Shown: positions 1 to 9,276 of the stretch, in pieces | Layout: the number at the start of each line of letters is the position of its first letter | How positions within the stretch are numbered: position 1 is the first letter of the stretch | Origin: Acinetobacter sp. SFB | Lineage (GTDB): Bacteria; Pseudomonadota; Gammaproteobacteria; Pseudomonadales; Moraxellaceae | Direction: 5' to 3' | DNA: 64,000 nucleotides | Assembly: GCF_001647545.1 (NCBI RefSeq) | Contig: NZ_LSZH01000012.1 | Span: 62,001 to 126,000 of the forward strand | Position numbers and translations under genes: made by a program | Notes under the pieces: model-generated | The model's input: only the letters and a program-made list of their open reading frames with translations | Databases searched by the model: none | Told to the model about the DNA's origin: nothing

Positions 1-1205
1 TTATAGTTAAGTTCCCAAGAACGACGCAAGTTTAAGTCGGTCTTCGAATTAGGGTTGTTATTTAAATCAGCTAAATAATCTTTATCTGAGACATAGTTAT
101 AATCTAAATTAGTAGAAAATTGATCGTTAATTTGCCATTGATGTAGTAGATGTAATTCTTTACGGTCTTGACCCTCATATTGGTCATCCGAAGCTAAATA
201 ACCGCCGCTAATCACACCTGAACCGAAATTTTTTGTTAAATAACGGAATTCGCCTTGCAGCATTGGTCCACGATCAGCAATATATCGCGGAGTAACGGTA
301 GCATCATAATTTGGTGCCAGATTTAAATATACTGGAACAGCAAGTTCTACACCACCATCGTTAGTAAAGCCGAAACTTGGTGTCAAAATACCCGTTGTAC
401 GACGGTCATCAATCGGAAAATTAAAGTAAGGAACTGCTAAGACGGGAACATCTTTAACATATAGTTTAGTTCCGCGCGTTTCGCCGCGACCGGTTTCTTG
501 ATTTAAAGTGATTTTATCTGCTTGAATTTTCCAGGTTGGCGTTTCATCGGGTGGGCAGGTGCTATATGTGGCATTGTTCATTACCACAACATTGTCAGAG
601 GTGCGGGCAATTTTTTCAGCATGACCATGCGCATGTTGTTGTTCAGAAATATAGAAGCTGTTTTTTAAATCGCCTTGCTGGGTTTTTAGGTTGTAATTAA
701 TTTGATCACTTTGTGCGAGTAATCCGGCTTGCGCCATTTGCACACGACCTTCAGCATTGGCAAAAGTTTGGGTCTGATCAATGGTGATTTTATCGGCACG
801 AATTTGACGACCTTGTTGATCAATTAATACGTTGCCTTGAAGGACAGAGTCACCATTAGGATCGTAATGACCATAATCGGCAGTAACCACTGACGTGGCT
901 GCTGAAGCATCAATGGCTTTGGTTTCTGGGCTAATCGGCGTAACCCAGGCACCTTGACAATAAGCGGAACTTAAATGTTTTCCCTGACGTTGCTGAGCTT
1001 CAGGTGATGATTTATCAACATAATATTGTTCAAAAAATTGTTGCCCCGGATAAGCTTCCTGAATGCTGTCCTTCATTTTCTGATTGTCGACAGTCGAAGC
1101 TGGAAGTGTGGACTCAGCATAGCTTGAAATCGAGCTGCCACATAGAAGGGTCAAGATGGCAGTCGCTAAAGGATTAAATTTAAACTGATGCTTCATTTGT
1201 CTCAT
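1..1205 (-). CDS. lptD: LPS-assembly protein LptD, N-terminal part (runs off left edge)
   Basis: About 401 codons of LptD, the outer-membrane protein that with LptE inserts lipopolysaccharide or lipooligosaccharide into the outer leaflet. The start ATG is at 1203-1205, with a second in-frame ATG nine bases later. The N-terminus is a signal peptide (basic start, hydrophobic run, Ala-rich cleavage zone near SSYAES). A periplasmic OstA/LptA-like jellyroll follows, with repeats such as NAEGRVQMAQ and DKITLNQETG, then the first barrel strands (VPYFNFPIDDRRTTGILTPS is typical). Two N-terminal cysteines (AYCQGAW and STCPPDE) fit the disulfide pattern of the family. The C-terminal barrel lies outside the window. 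It is divergent from amgK, as in Pseudomonas. Confidence 0.95.
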   Translation of the reverse strand, partial: MRQMKHQFKFNPLATAILTLLCGSSISSYAESTLPASTVDNQKMKDSIQEAYPGQQFFEQYYVDKSSPEAQQRQGKHLSSAYCQGAWVTPISPETKAIDASAATSVVTADYGHYDPNGDSVLQGNVLIDQQGRQIRADKITIDQTQTFANAEGRVQMAQAGLLAQSDQINYNLKTQQGDLKNSFYISEQQHAHGHAEKIARTSDNVVVMNNATYSTCPPDETPTWKIQADKITLNQETGRGETRGTKLYVKDVPVLAVPYFNFPIDDRRTTGILTPSFGFTNDGGVELAVPVYLNLAPNYDATVTPRYIADRGPMLQGEFRYLTKNFGSGVISGGYLASDDQYEGQDRKELHLLHQWQINDQFSTNLDYNYVSDKDYLADLNNNPNSKTDLNLRRSWELNY

Positions 1206-1316
1206 TAACCAAGTATGCTTAATCGCAATTAATTATTCTCGCATCATAGAGAAAAAGTTTATAAGTGGCTACACTTAGTACTTTAAAAACTCAGCCTGTT
1301 TTAGAATTTATCGCAA
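1206..1316. promoter_or_regulatory. Divergent lptD/amgK intergenic region
   Basis: A gap of 111 bases between the divergent starts of lptD and amgK must carry promoters for both directions. It is AT-rich, with several -10-like hexamers, but I cannot assign a specific promoter. No convincing Shine-Dalgarno sequence precedes the amgK ATG. Confidence 0.4.
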
Positions 1317-2330
1317 ATGAAAACACAACGTGAACAAATCATATATACATGGATTACATCTGTACTTGATTCAGATCAATTTGAAATTAATTTTTTGCCA
1401 GGCGATGCAAGCTTCCGTCGTTATGCACGAATCAAGTTGAATAATAAAACATTTATGCTCATGGATGCACCACCAGAAAAAGAAGATTGTGTGCCTTTTG
1501 TGACGATTGACCAGTTTTTCGATAGTCAGGGCGTTCGCGTTCCGCATATTGTCGCTAAAGACTTGCAGCAAGGCTTTTTATTGCTAGAAGATTTTGGTGA
1601 TATTTTGCTCTCAACCTTGCTGAACGATGACACGGTTGATGCCTATTATGCACAAAGCTTTAAACAGTTGATCGAATTACAGGCAATTGATGGCACAGAA
1701 AATTTCCCGGCTTATTCCTATGAGAAACTCATTTCTGAAATGGAATTGCTCACAGACTGGATGCTGCCTTCATTAAATATTCAACCCACTCAAGATGAGC
1801 AGGCATTAATTAAACGTACCTTTGCAATTTTGGCCAATGCAGCATTGGCGCAACCGCAAGTGATTGTGCATCGCGATTTTCATAGCCGTAACCTGATGAA
1901 AATTGAAGGCGAGACCGATCTTGGCGTAATTGATTTTCAGGATGCGGTGATTGGTGCAGATACTTACGATTTAATCTCGATTACCCGTGATGCTTATGTA
2001 CAGTGGAACACAGATCAGGTTTATCAATGGTTTAGAGTCTTCTATGATTTATTGCCGGAAACTGCAAAACAAGACCGCGATTTTGAACAATTTAAAAAAG
2101 ATGCCGATATGATGGCGATTCAGCGTCATCTTAAAATTTTGGGTATCTTTGTGCGTTTATTTGAGCGTGACGGAAAAACAGGTTACTTGAAAGATTTGCC
2201 GCGTGTGATGTGGTATTTACTTGAAGAAAGTAAAAATTATGCAGAGCTTCAGCCTTTTATGCAGTTCATCCAAGCCAAAGTGATGCCAAAATTTGCAGCC
2301 AAATATGGCAGCTATGAGGTTGTTGCATAA
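1317..2330 (+). CDS. amgK: Anomeric MurNAc/GlcNAc kinase AmgK
   Basis: A 337-residue kinase of the aminoglycoside phosphotransferase fold. AmgK phosphorylates the anomeric hydroxyl of N-acetylmuramic acid (and GlcNAc) in the cytoplasm, the first step of the recycling route that bypasses de novo UDP-MurNAc synthesis and underlies intrinsic fosfomycin tolerance in Pseudomonas. Visible motifs are the catalytic loop VHRDFHSRNLM near residue 184 and the metal-binding GVIDFQDAVIG segment about 25 residues later. The stop codon overlaps the murU start by one base (TAATG), so the two are translationally coupled. The assignment rests on the kinase motifs, the pairing with murU and the lptD neighbourhood. 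Confidence 0.92.
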   Translation: MKTQREQIIYTWITSVLDSDQFEINFLPGDASFRRYARIKLNNKTFMLMDAPPEKEDCVPFVTIDQFFDSQGVRVPHIVAKDLQQGFLLLEDFGDILLSTLLNDDTVDAYYAQSFKQLIELQAIDGTENFPAYSYEKLISEMELLTDWMLPSLNIQPTQDEQALIKRTFAILANAALAQPQVIVHRDFHSRNLMKIEGETDLGVIDFQDAVIGADTYDLISITRDAYVQWNTDQVYQWFRVFYDLLPETAKQDRDFEQFKKDADMMAIQRHLKILGIFVRLFERDGKTGYLKDLPRVMWYLLEESKNYAELQPFMQFIQAKVMPKFAAKYGSYEVVA

Positions 2331-3019
2331 TGAAAGCGATGATTCTTGCGGCGGGAATGGGTAACCGTATGCGTCCGCTGACACTACATACGCCCAAGCC
2401 TTTGCTTGAAGTGGGTGGGAAGCCACTCATTGTCTGGCATATCGAAAAATTACAAGCCATCGGTGTGACTGAAATTGTTATTAATACCGCTTGGTTAGCT
2501 GAGAAACTGGCGGCTGCTTTAGGGGATGGTTCGCAGTTTGGCGTAAATATTTTGTGGTCACATGAAGGTGAAGGTCTGGAAACAGCTGGCGGCATGATCA
2601 ATGCCTTGTCATTGCTGGGTGATGAACCATTTATTTTGGTCAATGGTGATGTCTGGACCACGATGGATTTTAGTTGTTTATTGAATGTGCAGCTTGCAGA
2701 AGATTTAGCACATCTGGTATTTGTAGCTAATCCAGAACAGCATCCGACTGGTGATTTCATTTTCTCAAATGGTCGTGCTTATACCTTTGAACAAGAACAA
2801 CCGGGGGAAGCACTCACTTATAGTGGTGTTGCGGTGATTCATCCTAGAATGTTTGATGGTCTGGCAGCGGGTAAACGCCCGTTGGCGCCCTTGCTGAAAC
2901 AAGGCATGCTTGAGCAAAAAATATCTGCTTCGAAGATGCATGCGGTTTGGGTTGATGTTGGCACTCCGGAACGATTAAATGCGCTGGATCAACAAATTAA
3001 GCAAGGCTTGTACGATTAA
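2330..3019 (+). CDS. murU: MurNAc-alpha-1-phosphate uridylyltransferase MurU
   Basis: A 229-residue sugar-nucleotide transferase that joins UTP and MurNAc-1-phosphate to give UDP-MurNAc, completing the AmgK-MurU recycling pathway. The N-terminus shows the nucleotidyltransferase signature MILAAGMGNRMRPLT followed by KPLLEVGGKPLI. LVNGDVW near residue 105 carries the metal-binding aspartate, and VDVGTPERL near the C-terminus is typical of the family. Length is normal. The start codon overlaps the amgK stop, so this is a two-gene operon. Confidence 0.92.
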   Translation: MKAMILAAGMGNRMRPLTLHTPKPLLEVGGKPLIVWHIEKLQAIGVTEIVINTAWLAEKLAAALGDGSQFGVNILWSHEGEGLETAGGMINALSLLGDEPFILVNGDVWTTMDFSCLLNVQLAEDLAHLVFVANPEQHPTGDFIFSNGRAYTFEQEQPGEALTYSGVAVIHPRMFDGLAAGKRPLAPLLKQGMLEQKISASKMHAVWVDVGTPERLNALDQQIKQGLYD

Positions 3020-3104
3020 GTGCGTATTCACTAAGCACTCGCTACTGTGACTTCATGTATAAATCGGTATACTTCACCTAACTTTTTCGAGACGTTAATT
3101 GTAT

Positions 3105-3737
3105 ATGCATACGTTTTTTCAAGAACTCAAGCAGGGTAGTCAGGCTTTGGGTTTAGAGCTCAGCGATGAGACTTTAAATTTATTACTCAAATACCAAGAT
3201 GCTTTGGTATTGTGGAACAAAGCATATAATTTGACTGCAATTCGTGATCCAAAAGAAATGTTGGTTAAGCATTTGCTGGATAGCTTAAGTATTTTAAAAG
3301 ACTTGCCATCAGGACGTCTGCTGGATATTGGTACAGGTGGCGGTATGCCGGGCCTGATCATTGCATTGTGTCAGCCAGAACGTGAATGTGTTTTGCTGGA
3401 TTCAAATGGCAAAAAAATTCGTTTCTTGAAGCAGTTTATCGCGGATTTAAAATTAAAAAATGTGATTGCAGTGCAAACGCGTGTCGAAAATGAAGACAGC
3501 ATCAATGACTTGGGGCAGTTCGATGTCATTACCAGTCGTGCCTTTGCATCATTAACCGACTTTGTTGCTGCATCGAAACCTTATATGCATGAAAACAGTA
3601 TTATTGCTTCAATGAAAGGCCTCATTCCTGAAGAAGAAGTCGCTGCCATTCAGCAAGAGTTTAGTTGTAACATCATTGCGTTAAAGGTTCCGCGATTGGA
3701 TGAACAGCGTCATCTGCTTTTGTTAAAACGTATTTAA
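3105..3737 (+). CDS. rsmG: 16S rRNA (guanine527-N7)-methyltransferase RsmG
   Basis: RsmG (GidB) methylates G527 of 16S rRNA using S-adenosylmethionine. The protein has the SAM-binding loop LLDIGTGGGMPGL near residue 70 and the family segment LVKHLLDSLSILKDLP. An in-frame TTG lies six bases upstream at 3099, but I chose the ATG because MHTFFQELK is the usual N-terminus in this family. It is followed by parA and parB in the common rsmG-parA-parB order. Confidence 0.95.
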   Translation: MHTFFQELKQGSQALGLELSDETLNLLLKYQDALVLWNKAYNLTAIRDPKEMLVKHLLDSLSILKDLPSGRLLDIGTGGGMPGLIIALCQPERECVLLDSNGKKIRFLKQFIADLKLKNVIAVQTRVENEDSINDLGQFDVITSRAFASLTDFVAASKPYMHENSIIASMKGLIPEEEVAAIQQEFSCNIIALKVPRLDEQRHLLLLKRI

Positions 3738-3762
3738 TTATTTTTGAAAGGTTGGGGTTACC

Positions 3763-4545
3763 ATGGCACAAATTATTGCGATTGCGAACCAAAAAGGTGG
3801 TGTAGGCAAAACCACAACCGCAGTAAATTTGGCAGCATCGTTAGCTGTATTAAAGAAGCGCGTTTTACTTGTGGACATGGATTCACAAGGGAATGCCACG
3901 ATGGGGTCTGGTATCCAAAAAAATGATCTTTTGTATTCGGTTACTGATGTTTTATTGGGTGAAGTTCCCATTGAAACAGCAATTAGCAAGGCAGAAGTCG
4001 GCTATAAAGTTTTAGGTGCAAACCGTGATTTGGCGGGTGTGGAACTCGCGATTGCAGAACAGGATGGTCGTGAGTTTATTCTGAGGGAAGCTTTAAAAGA
4101 AATAGAACATTCTTTTGATTATATTATTGTGGACTGTGCGCCCAGTTTAAGCCTGATTACCGTAAATGCTCTGGCAGCGGTCGATAGTGTGCTGATTCCA
4201 ATGCAATGTGAATATTATGCACTTGAAGGTTTGGCAGATTTAACCCAAACCATTGACCGTATTCAACAAGCACTCAACCCGGATTTGCAAATTATAGGTG
4301 TCTTGCGCACCATGTATGATGCAAGGAATGCATTGACACGTGATGTTTCAGAAGAACTTGAGCAATACTTTGGCAAGAAGCTGTATGACACCGTGATTCC
4401 GCGGAATGTGCGTCTTGCTGAAGCGCCTGCACATGGTTTGCCAATAATCTATTTTGAGAAAAATTCAAAAGGTGCAGTTGCTTACTTAAATTTAGCGGCT
4501 GAAGTGTTAAAGAAAAGTAAAGTAAAAAAAGGAATTAAAGCATGA
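3763..4545 (+). CDS. parA: Chromosome-partitioning ATPase ParA (Soj)
   Basis: A 260-residue deviant Walker ATPase that binds DNA non-specifically and moves ParB-parS complexes during chromosome segregation. The deviant Walker A motif KGGVGKTT is at residues 11-18, the A' aspartate is in LLVDMDSQGNAT, and Walker B is in YIIVDCAPSLS. There is no N-terminal DNA-binding extension, so it is the chromosomal (Soj-like) type. A ribosome-binding sequence (GAAAGG) precedes the ATG. The stop overlaps the parB start in an ATGA. Confidence 0.95.
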   Translation: MAQIIAIANQKGGVGKTTTAVNLAASLAVLKKRVLLVDMDSQGNATMGSGIQKNDLLYSVTDVLLGEVPIETAISKAEVGYKVLGANRDLAGVELAIAEQDGREFILREALKEIEHSFDYIIVDCAPSLSLITVNALAAVDSVLIPMQCEYYALEGLADLTQTIDRIQQALNPDLQIIGVLRTMYDARNALTRDVSEELEQYFGKKLYDTVIPRNVRLAEAPAHGLPIIYFEKNSKGAVAYLNLAAEVLKKSKVKKGIKA

Positions 4546-5429
4546 CCATAAAAAAACGCGGATTAGCTAAAGGTCGTGGTCTTGATGCCTTGCTTGGTTC
4601 AATCCAAAAAGAAAAATTACAGATGGAAGCTCAAGGTTTAGATCATGGGCAATTGAAACAGATTGATGTTCACTTGCTGAAACGTGGTGAATATCAACCG
4701 CGTCGTTTTATTCATGAACCCGATCTTCAAGAACTTGCTGCTTCGATTGAAAAACATGGTGTGATGCAGCCTATCGTCATTCGTCCAATCGATGATGAGA
4801 AATTTCCCTATGAAATTGTGGCTGGGGAACGTCGTTGGCGTGCAGCACAGCTTGCGGGTTTAACTGAAATTCCGGCCATTGTGCGTGACCTGACTGATCA
4901 AGTGGCCATTGCATTGGCATTGATTGAAAACATTCAACGTCAAGATCTAAATCCAATTGATCAAGCGATGGCATTGCAGCGTTTTCATGAGGAATTTGGT
5001 TTAAGTCACCAGGAAATTGCCGATACCGTGGGTAAGGCCCGTACGACTGTAAGTAATTTATTGCGTCTTTTGACCTTGGCTGAATCGGTCAAAGATTTCA
5101 TGCAGCAAGGTCTGCTTGATATGGGGCATGCCCGGGCCATCTTAACTTTAAAAGCCAAAGATCAGCTTAAAGTTGCAGAGCATGTGATTGAAAAAAGTTT
5201 ATCGGTACGCCAAACCGAGCAACTGGTCCGTGATTTAAACGCACCTAAACAAGAAAAAGAAAAAGTGGATCTTGCTCCAGATATCCAGCAGTTAACTCAG
5301 CGTTTGGCAGAACGTTTTAGTGCAGATGTAAAAATTGATCATAATAAGCAAGGTAAAGGAAAACTTGTCATTCAATACCATTCACTTGATGAATTAGATG
5401 GTATTTTGAATATTTGTTTCGCAGAATAA
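4542..5429 (+). CDS. parB: Chromosome-partitioning protein ParB
   Basis: A 295-residue CTP-dependent parS-binding clamp. The N-terminal ParB/Spo0J domain carries the arginine-rich nucleotide-binding motif GERRWRAAQ. A helix-turn-helix follows (LSHQEIADTVGKARTTVSN), then a C-terminal dimerisation segment. It overlaps parA by four bases, so the two are coupled. I found no perfect 16-bp parS in the window, so its centromere sites probably lie elsewhere. Confidence 0.95.
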   Translation: MTIKKRGLAKGRGLDALLGSIQKEKLQMEAQGLDHGQLKQIDVHLLKRGEYQPRRFIHEPDLQELAASIEKHGVMQPIVIRPIDDEKFPYEIVAGERRWRAAQLAGLTEIPAIVRDLTDQVAIALALIENIQRQDLNPIDQAMALQRFHEEFGLSHQEIADTVGKARTTVSNLLRLLTLAESVKDFMQQGLLDMGHARAILTLKAKDQLKVAEHVIEKSLSVRQTEQLVRDLNAPKQEKEKVDLAPDIQQLTQRLAERFSADVKIDHNKQGKGKLVIQYHSLDELDGILNICFAE

Positions 5430-5459
5430 TTTTTTGTTAGTTTTATTGGGGAAAAACAG

Positions 5460-6098
5460 ATGTGGGAATTAGTCAAAGCAGGTGGGTGGCTGATGCTTCC
5501 CCTTGTTTTATGTTCGATTTTTACAGTAGCAATAACTATTGAGCGTTTTATTCGATTAAAAAAATCAATGATTTTGCCTAAAGCATTGTTACTGAATCAA
5601 ACTCAAAATGCCGATGTTGTCATGCAACAATTGCAACAAAATAAAGGCTTGCAAGGTAGCACCTTGGGGCGCATCTTTGCTGCAGGTTACCAAAGTAAAA
5701 ATAAAAATGAGCAGTATGCTCGGGCGCAGATGGAAACGACCGCTTCTCAAGAAATAGGCTATTTGGAAAAAAATATTAATTTCTTGGGTACACTCAGTGC
5801 AGTCGCGCCACTATTGGGCTTGTTGGGTACAGTTCTGGGGATTATTGAGTCATTTTTGGTGATTGATTTAGGAACTAATAGCAATCCAACCTTGATGATT
5901 CCGGGTATCTCAAAAGCATTGATTACGACTGCAGCAGGTATGTTTATTGCCATTCCTGCCTTGTTTGCCTATCGTTATTTTCAGCGTTTAGTACAAGAGT
6001 ATGTTGCTGAACTTGAGCAACAATCGACCTTATTCCATGCAGCACTTTTCTATCAAAATTCTACAGATGAAGAACAAGATATAAGAAAAGCAGGTTAG
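5460..6098 (+). CDS. exbB: MotA/TolQ/ExbB proton-channel family protein
   Basis: A 212-residue inner-membrane protein with a TM segment near the N-terminus (WLMLPLVLCSIFTVAITIE) and a pair in the C-terminal half around GTLSAVAPLLGLLGTVLGII and ISKALITTAAGMFIAIPALFA. These are the conserved proton-channel helices. It probably forms a complex with the ExbD-like protein encoded 8 bases downstream. Its place directly before msbA-lpxK suggests it energises an envelope process rather than, or besides, TonB. A GGGGAAAAACAG ribosome-binding stretch precedes the ATG. The symbol follows the family, and the partner is not proven. Confidence 0.85.
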   Translation: MWELVKAGGWLMLPLVLCSIFTVAITIERFIRLKKSMILPKALLLNQTQNADVVMQQLQQNKGLQGSTLGRIFAAGYQSKNKNEQYARAQMETTASQEIGYLEKNINFLGTLSAVAPLLGLLGTVLGIIESFLVIDLGTNSNPTLMIPGISKALITTAAGMFIAIPALFAYRYFQRLVQEYVAELEQQSTLFHAALFYQNSTDEEQDIRKAG

Positions 6099-6106
6099 GG
6101 TGGAAA

Positions 6107-6529
6107 ATGAAATTCAAACGCACACAAGTTGAAGATATTCCTATTAACTTAACCCCCATGATCGACTGCTTGCTGTTTATTCTGGTTTTTTTATTGTTAT
6201 CTACTACATTTAACCAGTTTAGCCGCTTGAATTTAACCCTGCCCGATGCGCAAGGTGTCCCGCTTAAGCAATATGATCATAAAGTTGAAGTGGTTGTGGA
6301 TGCTTCCGGGCATTATTCAATTAACGGACAATCGCTTGCAAGTAAAGATGTAGCAGATTTAAATACTGCAATTAAACAGATTTCTAATGATCGTCGTGAT
6401 TTAATGTTCGTGATTGCGGCAGATGCTAAAGCCACGCATCAGGATGTGATTCGGGTGATGGATGTTGCGGGTCAACTGGGTTTTGTTAACATCAACATTA
6501 GTACTAAAGTTCCGTCTAGAGGTTATTAG
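6107..6529 (+). CDS. exbD: ExbD/TolR-family biopolymer transport protein
   Basis: A 140-residue protein with one N-terminal transmembrane helix (IDCLLFILVFLLLSTTF) and a periplasmic domain of about 100 residues. The helix carries the essential aspartate (LTPMIDCLLF), which together with ExbB forms the proton path. The periplasmic part has the usual ExbD/TolR pattern, ending with a DVIRVMDVAGQLGFVNI-type helix. The stop codon TAG overlaps the GTG start of msbA by one base, so the two are translationally coupled. Confidence 0.88.
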   Translation: MKFKRTQVEDIPINLTPMIDCLLFILVFLLLSTTFNQFSRLNLTLPDAQGVPLKQYDHKVEVVVDASGHYSINGQSLASKDVADLNTAIKQISNDRRDLMFVIAADAKATHQDVIRVMDVAGQLGFVNINISTKVPSRGY

Positions 6530-8256
6530 TGAAGCAAGATTTTAAAGTCTATCTACGTCTTTTGGGCTATTTGAAGCCTTTTTGGGGCGTGGCGATATTA
6601 GTTTTTATCGGTTTTGCAATTAGTGCTGCAACAGAAGTTTCTATTGCAAAATTATTAGAAAAAATCATTACTGCAATCCAAAATAGAGATCAAGACTTTA
6701 CTTCTATTTTTCCTTTTCTTGTTATTTTGCTGATGTTTTTCCGTGGAGTGGGTTCCTTTATTGGGGGATATTACACCGCAGTAATCTCACGCAATCTGGT
6801 TTTTAATATCCGACAGGAAGTTTTCGCTAAATTACTTAGACTGCCGTCTCAATATTATTTAGATAATAGCAGTGGACATATCACTGCTAAAATTATGTAC
6901 AACGTAGAGCAGTTAACCGCTGCCTCCTCAGAATCCCTTAAAACCATTGTGCAACAAGGTCTGATTACCATTGGCTTGCTCGGCTACCTGTTATACAGCA
7001 ATTGGCGACTGACCCTGATTATTCTGATTTTTGCGCCACTGATGGGTTTTTTGGTTCGCCAGGCATCGAAACGGATGCGTAAATTGTCTTTACAAGTTCA
7101 GGACACCATGGGGGATGTTAACCATGTGGTGCAAGAAACAGTAAATGGTAATTTAGTGGTAAAAGGTTTTGGTGGGCAAGAGTATGAGCAAACCCGTTTT
7201 AAAGATCACTCGCTTGAAAATTTAAGACGTGGTTTGAAAATGGTGGTGGTGCAACAGCTCAATAGCCCAGTTGTGCAATTTATTATGTCGATTGCAATGG
7301 GGCTTATTATCTGGATTGCATTACGACCGGAAATTTTACGTGATACCAGTGCCGGTGAATTCGTTGCTTACATCACGGCAGCGGGTATGCTAAGCAAACC
7401 TATTAAAGCCTTGACTGAGGTGAATGAAAAATTACAACGGGGTATGGCGGCGGCGCATTCAGTTTTTGAATTACTCGATTTATCCGAAGAACAAAACACT
7501 GGAACTCTAACCACAGTTCTGAAGGGTAATATTCAATTCCAAAACGTGAATTTAATTTATTCCGATGGTCATCAAGCGATTCATGATTTTAACTTGAATG
7601 TTAAAGCAGGTGAAACGGTTGCATTGGTGGGGCGTTCAGGTGCAGGTAAAACTTCTTTAGTGAATCTACTGGTGCGTTTTCAGGAAGCGAGTTCAGGTCA
7701 TATTTATTTGGATCAACAGGATATTCAGTCGCTAGAGATAAATACCTTACGAACCCAGATTGCTATGGTGAATCAGCAAGTGGTGCTATTCAATCGTACT
7801 GTTCGTGAAAATATAGCCTATGGGCAACTTGATGGTGCTCCAGAAGAAGATATTATTGCAGCGGCTAAAGCTGCGTATGCGCATGATTTTATTATGGCTT
7901 TACCGCAAGGTTATGATACGCCATTAGGTGCGCAAGGTCTAAACTTGTCAGGGGGGCAACGCCAGCGTATTGCAATTGCGCGTGCAATCTTGAAAAATGC
8001 GCCGATCCTGATTCTTGATGAAGCGACTAGTGCACTCGATAACGAATCGGAATACTATATTCAACGTGCATTTGATGCTGCCATGCAGGATCGCACCACC
8101 ATTGTGATTGCGCATCGTTTATCGACCATTGAAAATGCTGACCTTATTGTGGTGATGGATAAAGGTACAATTGTTGAAAAAGGTACGCATGCGGAATTGA
8201 TTGCCAAGCATGGCGCTTATTACCAATTGCATCAGCGTAATTTTGAGGAAAATTGA
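6529..8256 (+). CDS. msbA: Lipid A export ABC transporter MsbA
   Basis: A 575-residue half-transporter that flips lipid A-core across the inner membrane. The N-terminal half is a six-helix ABC exporter domain. The C-terminal half has Walker A GRSGAGKTS, signature LSGGQRQR, Walker B ILILDEATSALD and the switch histidine in IVIAHRLST. The start is GTG, overlapping the exbD stop. lpxK follows after three bases. Length and order (exbB-exbD-msbA-lpxK-kdsB) match the known lipid A clusters of Pseudomonas, Xanthomonas and Acinetobacter. Confidence 0.95.
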   Translation: MKQDFKVYLRLLGYLKPFWGVAILVFIGFAISAATEVSIAKLLEKIITAIQNRDQDFTSIFPFLVILLMFFRGVGSFIGGYYTAVISRNLVFNIRQEVFAKLLRLPSQYYLDNSSGHITAKIMYNVEQLTAASSESLKTIVQQGLITIGLLGYLLYSNWRLTLIILIFAPLMGFLVRQASKRMRKLSLQVQDTMGDVNHVVQETVNGNLVVKGFGGQEYEQTRFKDHSLENLRRGLKMVVVQQLNSPVVQFIMSIAMGLIIWIALRPEILRDTSAGEFVAYITAAGMLSKPIKALTEVNEKLQRGMAAAHSVFELLDLSEEQNTGTLTTVLKGNIQFQNVNLIYSDGHQAIHDFNLNVKAGETVALVGRSGAGKTSLVNLLVRFQEASSGHIYLDQQDIQSLEINTLRTQIAMVNQQVVLFNRTVRENIAYGQLDGAPEEDIIAAAKAAYAHDFIMALPQGYDTPLGAQGLNLSGGQRQRIAIARAILKNAPILILDEATSALDNESEYYIQRAFDAAMQDRTTIVIAHRLSTIENADLIVVMDKGTIVEKGTHAELIAKHGAYYQLHQRNFEEN

Positions 8257-8259
8257 TTT

Positions 8260-9264
8260 ATGTCAATTGCCCAATTGATTCAGGACGCTTGGAATAAACA
8301 AGCCAAGTGGTTAATTGTGCTTAGACCTTTAGCATGGATCTATCGTGGTGGTTTTTTACTGAATAAAAAACTTTACCAACTGGGGATTAAAACCAGCTAT
8401 CAGGCTCCAGTACCGGTGATGGTCATTGGCAATATTACAGTCGGCGGTAGTGGTAAAACGCCACTGCTGATCCAGTTGGTCAATTATCTACACAGCCAAA
8501 ATGTTCGGGTGGGTGTGATTAGTCGCGGTTATGGTGGGAAAGGTCCTTTCCCGGCCCATGTCGATTTGGAATCTATGCCAGAAATTGTGGGTGATGAACC
8601 TTGTTTGATTGTTCAATCCACTGGCGTTCCGATGGTCGTGGGTTCAAATCGACAGCACAGTATTGAATACTTGTTATCCAAGTATAAATTGGATTTAATT
8701 ATTAGTGATGACGGTTTACAGCATTGGGCTTTAGCGCGTCAAATTGAATGGATTGTGCTGGATCAGAATCGTGGCTTGGGCAATCAAAAGTTATTGCCTG
8801 AAGGATATTTGCGCGAACCTCCAAGCCGTTTAAATACAGGGACGGTTATTGAGCATGCAGCAGATCCGAGCTCTACTCTAAATATGCATTTAGAAGTGGC
8901 TAGCCCGTATTTACTCAATGCTGAAGATAGTCAACCTTTTAATCCCGCTGACAATTTTTATGCAGTGGTAGGGATTGGTTTCCCACAGCGATTTTATAAA
9001 ACTTTAGATTCTATCGGGATTCATCAATTTCAATGTCATGAATTTCCCGATCATTACGATTATGAAATCAGTGATCTTCAATTTGAGGATGCAAATCCCA
9101 TTATTACCACCGAAAAAGATGCAGTGAAACTTTTGCCCTTATTAAAGCAAAATCCAGATTTCAAACGTGAAATTTGGGTGGTTCCTGTTGAAGCTGTACT
9201 TTCTCCTGAGTGTTATGAAGTTTTAAATCAGCAATTACAGCAATTCGGTATTCAAATTTCTTAA
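8260..9264 (+). CDS. lpxK: Tetraacyldisaccharide 4'-kinase LpxK
   Basis: A 334-residue inner-membrane-associated kinase that adds the 4'-phosphate to the lipid A disaccharide. The P-loop GNITVGGSGKTP is near residue 58, with the family motifs VGDEPCLI, ISDDGLQHWAL and ITTEKDAVKL. An amphipathic/hydrophobic N-terminus (LIVLRPLAWIYRGGFLL) anchors it. It is tightly spaced between msbA and kdsB in the lipid A/KDO operon. Confidence 0.95.
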   Translation: MSIAQLIQDAWNKQAKWLIVLRPLAWIYRGGFLLNKKLYQLGIKTSYQAPVPVMVIGNITVGGSGKTPLLIQLVNYLHSQNVRVGVISRGYGGKGPFPAHVDLESMPEIVGDEPCLIVQSTGVPMVVGSNRQHSIEYLLSKYKLDLIISDDGLQHWALARQIEWIVLDQNRGLGNQKLLPEGYLREPPSRLNTGTVIEHAADPSSTLNMHLEVASPYLLNAEDSQPFNPADNFYAVVGIGFPQRFYKTLDSIGIHQFQCHEFPDHYDYEISDLQFEDANPIITTEKDAVKLLPLLKQNPDFKREIWVVPVEAVLSPECYEVLNQQLQQFGIQIS

Positions 9265-9276
9265 GGTTCATCGTTC